This document shows, in pieces, positions 6,457 to 7,109 of a DNA stretch of 7,109 nt. Source of the DNA: Bacteroidota bacterium. GTDB lineage: Bacteria > Bacteroidota > Bacteroidia > Chitinophagales > Chitinophagaceae. The stretch spans positions 1 through 7,109 of the forward strand of contig JAKPBL010000588.1 in assembly GCA_029778965.1 (NCBI GenBank). The letters run 5' to 3'. Below the pieces are notes generated by a model. The model saw nothing but the letters and a program-made list of their open reading frames with translations, did no database searches and was not told where the DNA came from. Position 1 is the first letter of the stretch. The number at the start of each line of letters is the position of its first letter. The position numbers and the translations under genes are program-made.

Positions 6457-6840
6457 ATGAAAAGACCTGTGATTCATCCCGATCGCGATAAGGCGTTTGC
6501 TACCGGCGCCTATACAGATGCTGTTTTGATAGACGGATGGCTGTACGTAAGCGGGCAGGCATCTGTTGATTTCAACACCTCTGCCTTTGTTCTCGGCACC
6601 ATTGAAGAAGAAACAACCCGTACCCTGCAAAATATCCAAACGATTATAGAAACCGCCGGCGGGCAAATGGACCAGGTGGTGAAATGCACGGTGCACCTGG
6701 CCGATATCAGCGATTTTGACAGGTATAATACGGTATATGCCGGCTTTTTTACCGGTGTTAAGCCGGCGAGAACCACCGTGCAGTCGGTATTGGCCGAAGG
6801 TATTAAGGTGGAAATTGACTGTGTAGCGAAAATTGCCTGA
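6457..6840 (+). CDS. Rid (YjgF/YER057c/UK114) family protein, probable enamine/imine deaminase
   Basis: Starting at 6457 the protein has 127 residues, the normal size for Rid proteins. The same frame is open from an ATG at 6349, but the extra 36 residues do not belong to the fold. Family features are GAYTDAV (17-23, matching GPYSQA of RidA), LYVSGQ (29-34), the helix TRTLQNIQTIIETAGG (54-69), and KPARTTVQSVLA (102-113) with R105. R105 corresponds to the arginine that binds the substrate carboxylate in RidA-type deaminases, and VEIDCVAKIA (118-127) closes the barrel. Retention of R105 suggests it can still hydrolyse reactive imines or enamines, while T107 stands where E. coli RidA has a cysteine. 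The fold forms cytosolic trimers. It lies 5 bases before a 3HCDH-like dehydrogenase gene, so the two are probably cotranscribed. It may clear an unstable intermediate made by that pathway. Confidence 0.88.
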   Translation: MKRPVIHPDRDKAFATGAYTDAVLIDGWLYVSGQASVDFNTSAFVLGTIEEETTRTLQNIQTIIETAGGQMDQVVKCTVHLADISDFDRYNTVYAGFFTGVKPARTTVQSVLAEGIKVEIDCVAKIA

Positions 6841-6845
6841 TACAA

Positions 6846-7109
6846 ATGCAGCAAAGTCATTTGATAACTGACCGTGAAGTGGGCGTAGTCGGGCTGGGCC
6901 TGATGGGCAGCAGTATTGTCGTGTCTTTTTTAGCAGCGGGCCACCGGGTGAAGGCGGTGGCGCCCATTCCCGACGATCTTGAGCAGGCGCCGTTACGCAT
7001 ACGGCAGCACCTGGCGCAGTGTGAAAAAAACAACCTGTTACAAGACGGCATTGAAGGCGCACTGGCGCGCCTCGAGATAAGCAGCGAATATGGTTCCCTG
7101 CGCGATTGT
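6846..7109 (+). CDS. 3-hydroxyacyl-CoA-dehydrogenase-like NAD-binding protein, N-terminal fragment
   Basis: An ATG at 6846 opens a frame of 88 codons that runs off the window. Residues 12-31 form a Rossmann motif, with GLGLMG at 16-21 and AAGHRV at 30-35 (the second strand). The following helical stretch (44-88), with LRIRQHLAQCEKNNLL (50-65), RLEISSEYGSLRDC (75-88) and its loop of charged helices, matches the N-terminal domain of 3-hydroxyacyl-CoA dehydrogenases. In that domain Y-xx-L-xDCD leads into the VIE motif, just beyond the edge here. The family also includes L-gulonate 3-dehydrogenase (lambda-crystallin) and carnitine dehydrogenase, so a sugar-acid substrate is possible. The 3-hydroxyisobutyrate dehydrogenase family shares GLGxMG but lacks this helical insert. 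The gene follows the Rid stop by 5 bases. Without the C-terminal domain the substrate cannot be named. Confidence 0.75.
   Translation, partial: MQQSHLITDREVGVVGLGLMGSSIVVSFLAAGHRVKAVAPIPDDLEQAPLRIRQHLAQCEKNNLLQDGIEGALARLEISSEYGSLRDC

Noticed and set aside
6370..7062. A 230-codon minus-strand frame covering the Rid gene and the start of the 3HCDH-like gene
   Set aside because: Both opposite-strand genes match known families residue by residue; the antisense product is Cys-, Arg- and His-rich with no recognisable domain.
6846..7109. 3-hydroxyisobutyrate or 6-phosphogluconate dehydrogenase identity for the right-edge gene, suggested by GLGLMG and AGH
   Set aside because: The long charged helical insert after the second strand and the YGSLRDC segment fit the 3-hydroxyacyl-CoA dehydrogenase N-terminal domain better.

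Overview
The window looks like a Bacteroidota chromosome segment, most like the Chitinophagaceae. This rests on three things. The starts have A/T-rich leaders rather than Shine-Dalgarno sequences. Intergenic DNA is very AT-rich next to roughly half-GC genes. The gene families are typical of that phylum: a Tat-exported Gfo/Idh/MocA protein, an SSS symporter, and a lipoprotein oxidoreductase with the large C-terminal domain seen in Bacteroidota. The taxonomic call is inference; no rRNA or other marker gene is present.

Layout. At the left edge, on the minus strand, are the first 23 codons of a LacI-type regulator (1-69). An AT-rich divergent control region follows (70-406). Then come four plus-strand genes separated by only 13-20 bases: a Tat-signal Gfo/Idh/MocA protein (407-1456), a sodium:solute symporter (1477-2949), a cytoplasmic Gfo/Idh/MocA dehydrogenase (2966-4015) and a Gfo/Idh/MocA-like lipoprotein (4029-5417). 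This operon ends in a candidate intrinsic terminator (5418-5457) that lies antisense inside the 3' end of a convergent AraC-family regulator (5410-6303, minus). The two coding regions overlap by 8 bases. A second divergent spacer (6304-6456) separates the AraC gene from a Rid-family gene (6457-6840). The Rid gene is followed 5 bases later by the first 88 codons of a 3-hydroxyacyl-CoA-dehydrogenase-like protein that runs off the right edge (6846-7109).

How it may work together (inference). The four-gene operon places three members of one oxidoreductase superfamily in three compartments around a single importer: Tat-exported, cytosolic and lipid-anchored. A plausible reading is the modification of a sugar, cyclitol or glycoside outside the inner membrane, sodium-coupled uptake, and further oxidation or reduction inside. 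LacI probably senses the substrate or product, and the AraC protein may add a second signal. The two exported proteins have both lost the usual glycine-rich cofactor loop that the cytosolic one keeps, and the three differ at the residue four positions before the catalytic histidine. They are therefore unlikely to be redundant copies. The Rid/3HCDH-like pair is a separate transcription unit, and its link to the operon is unproven. No RNA gene, CRISPR array or insertion sequence was seen.
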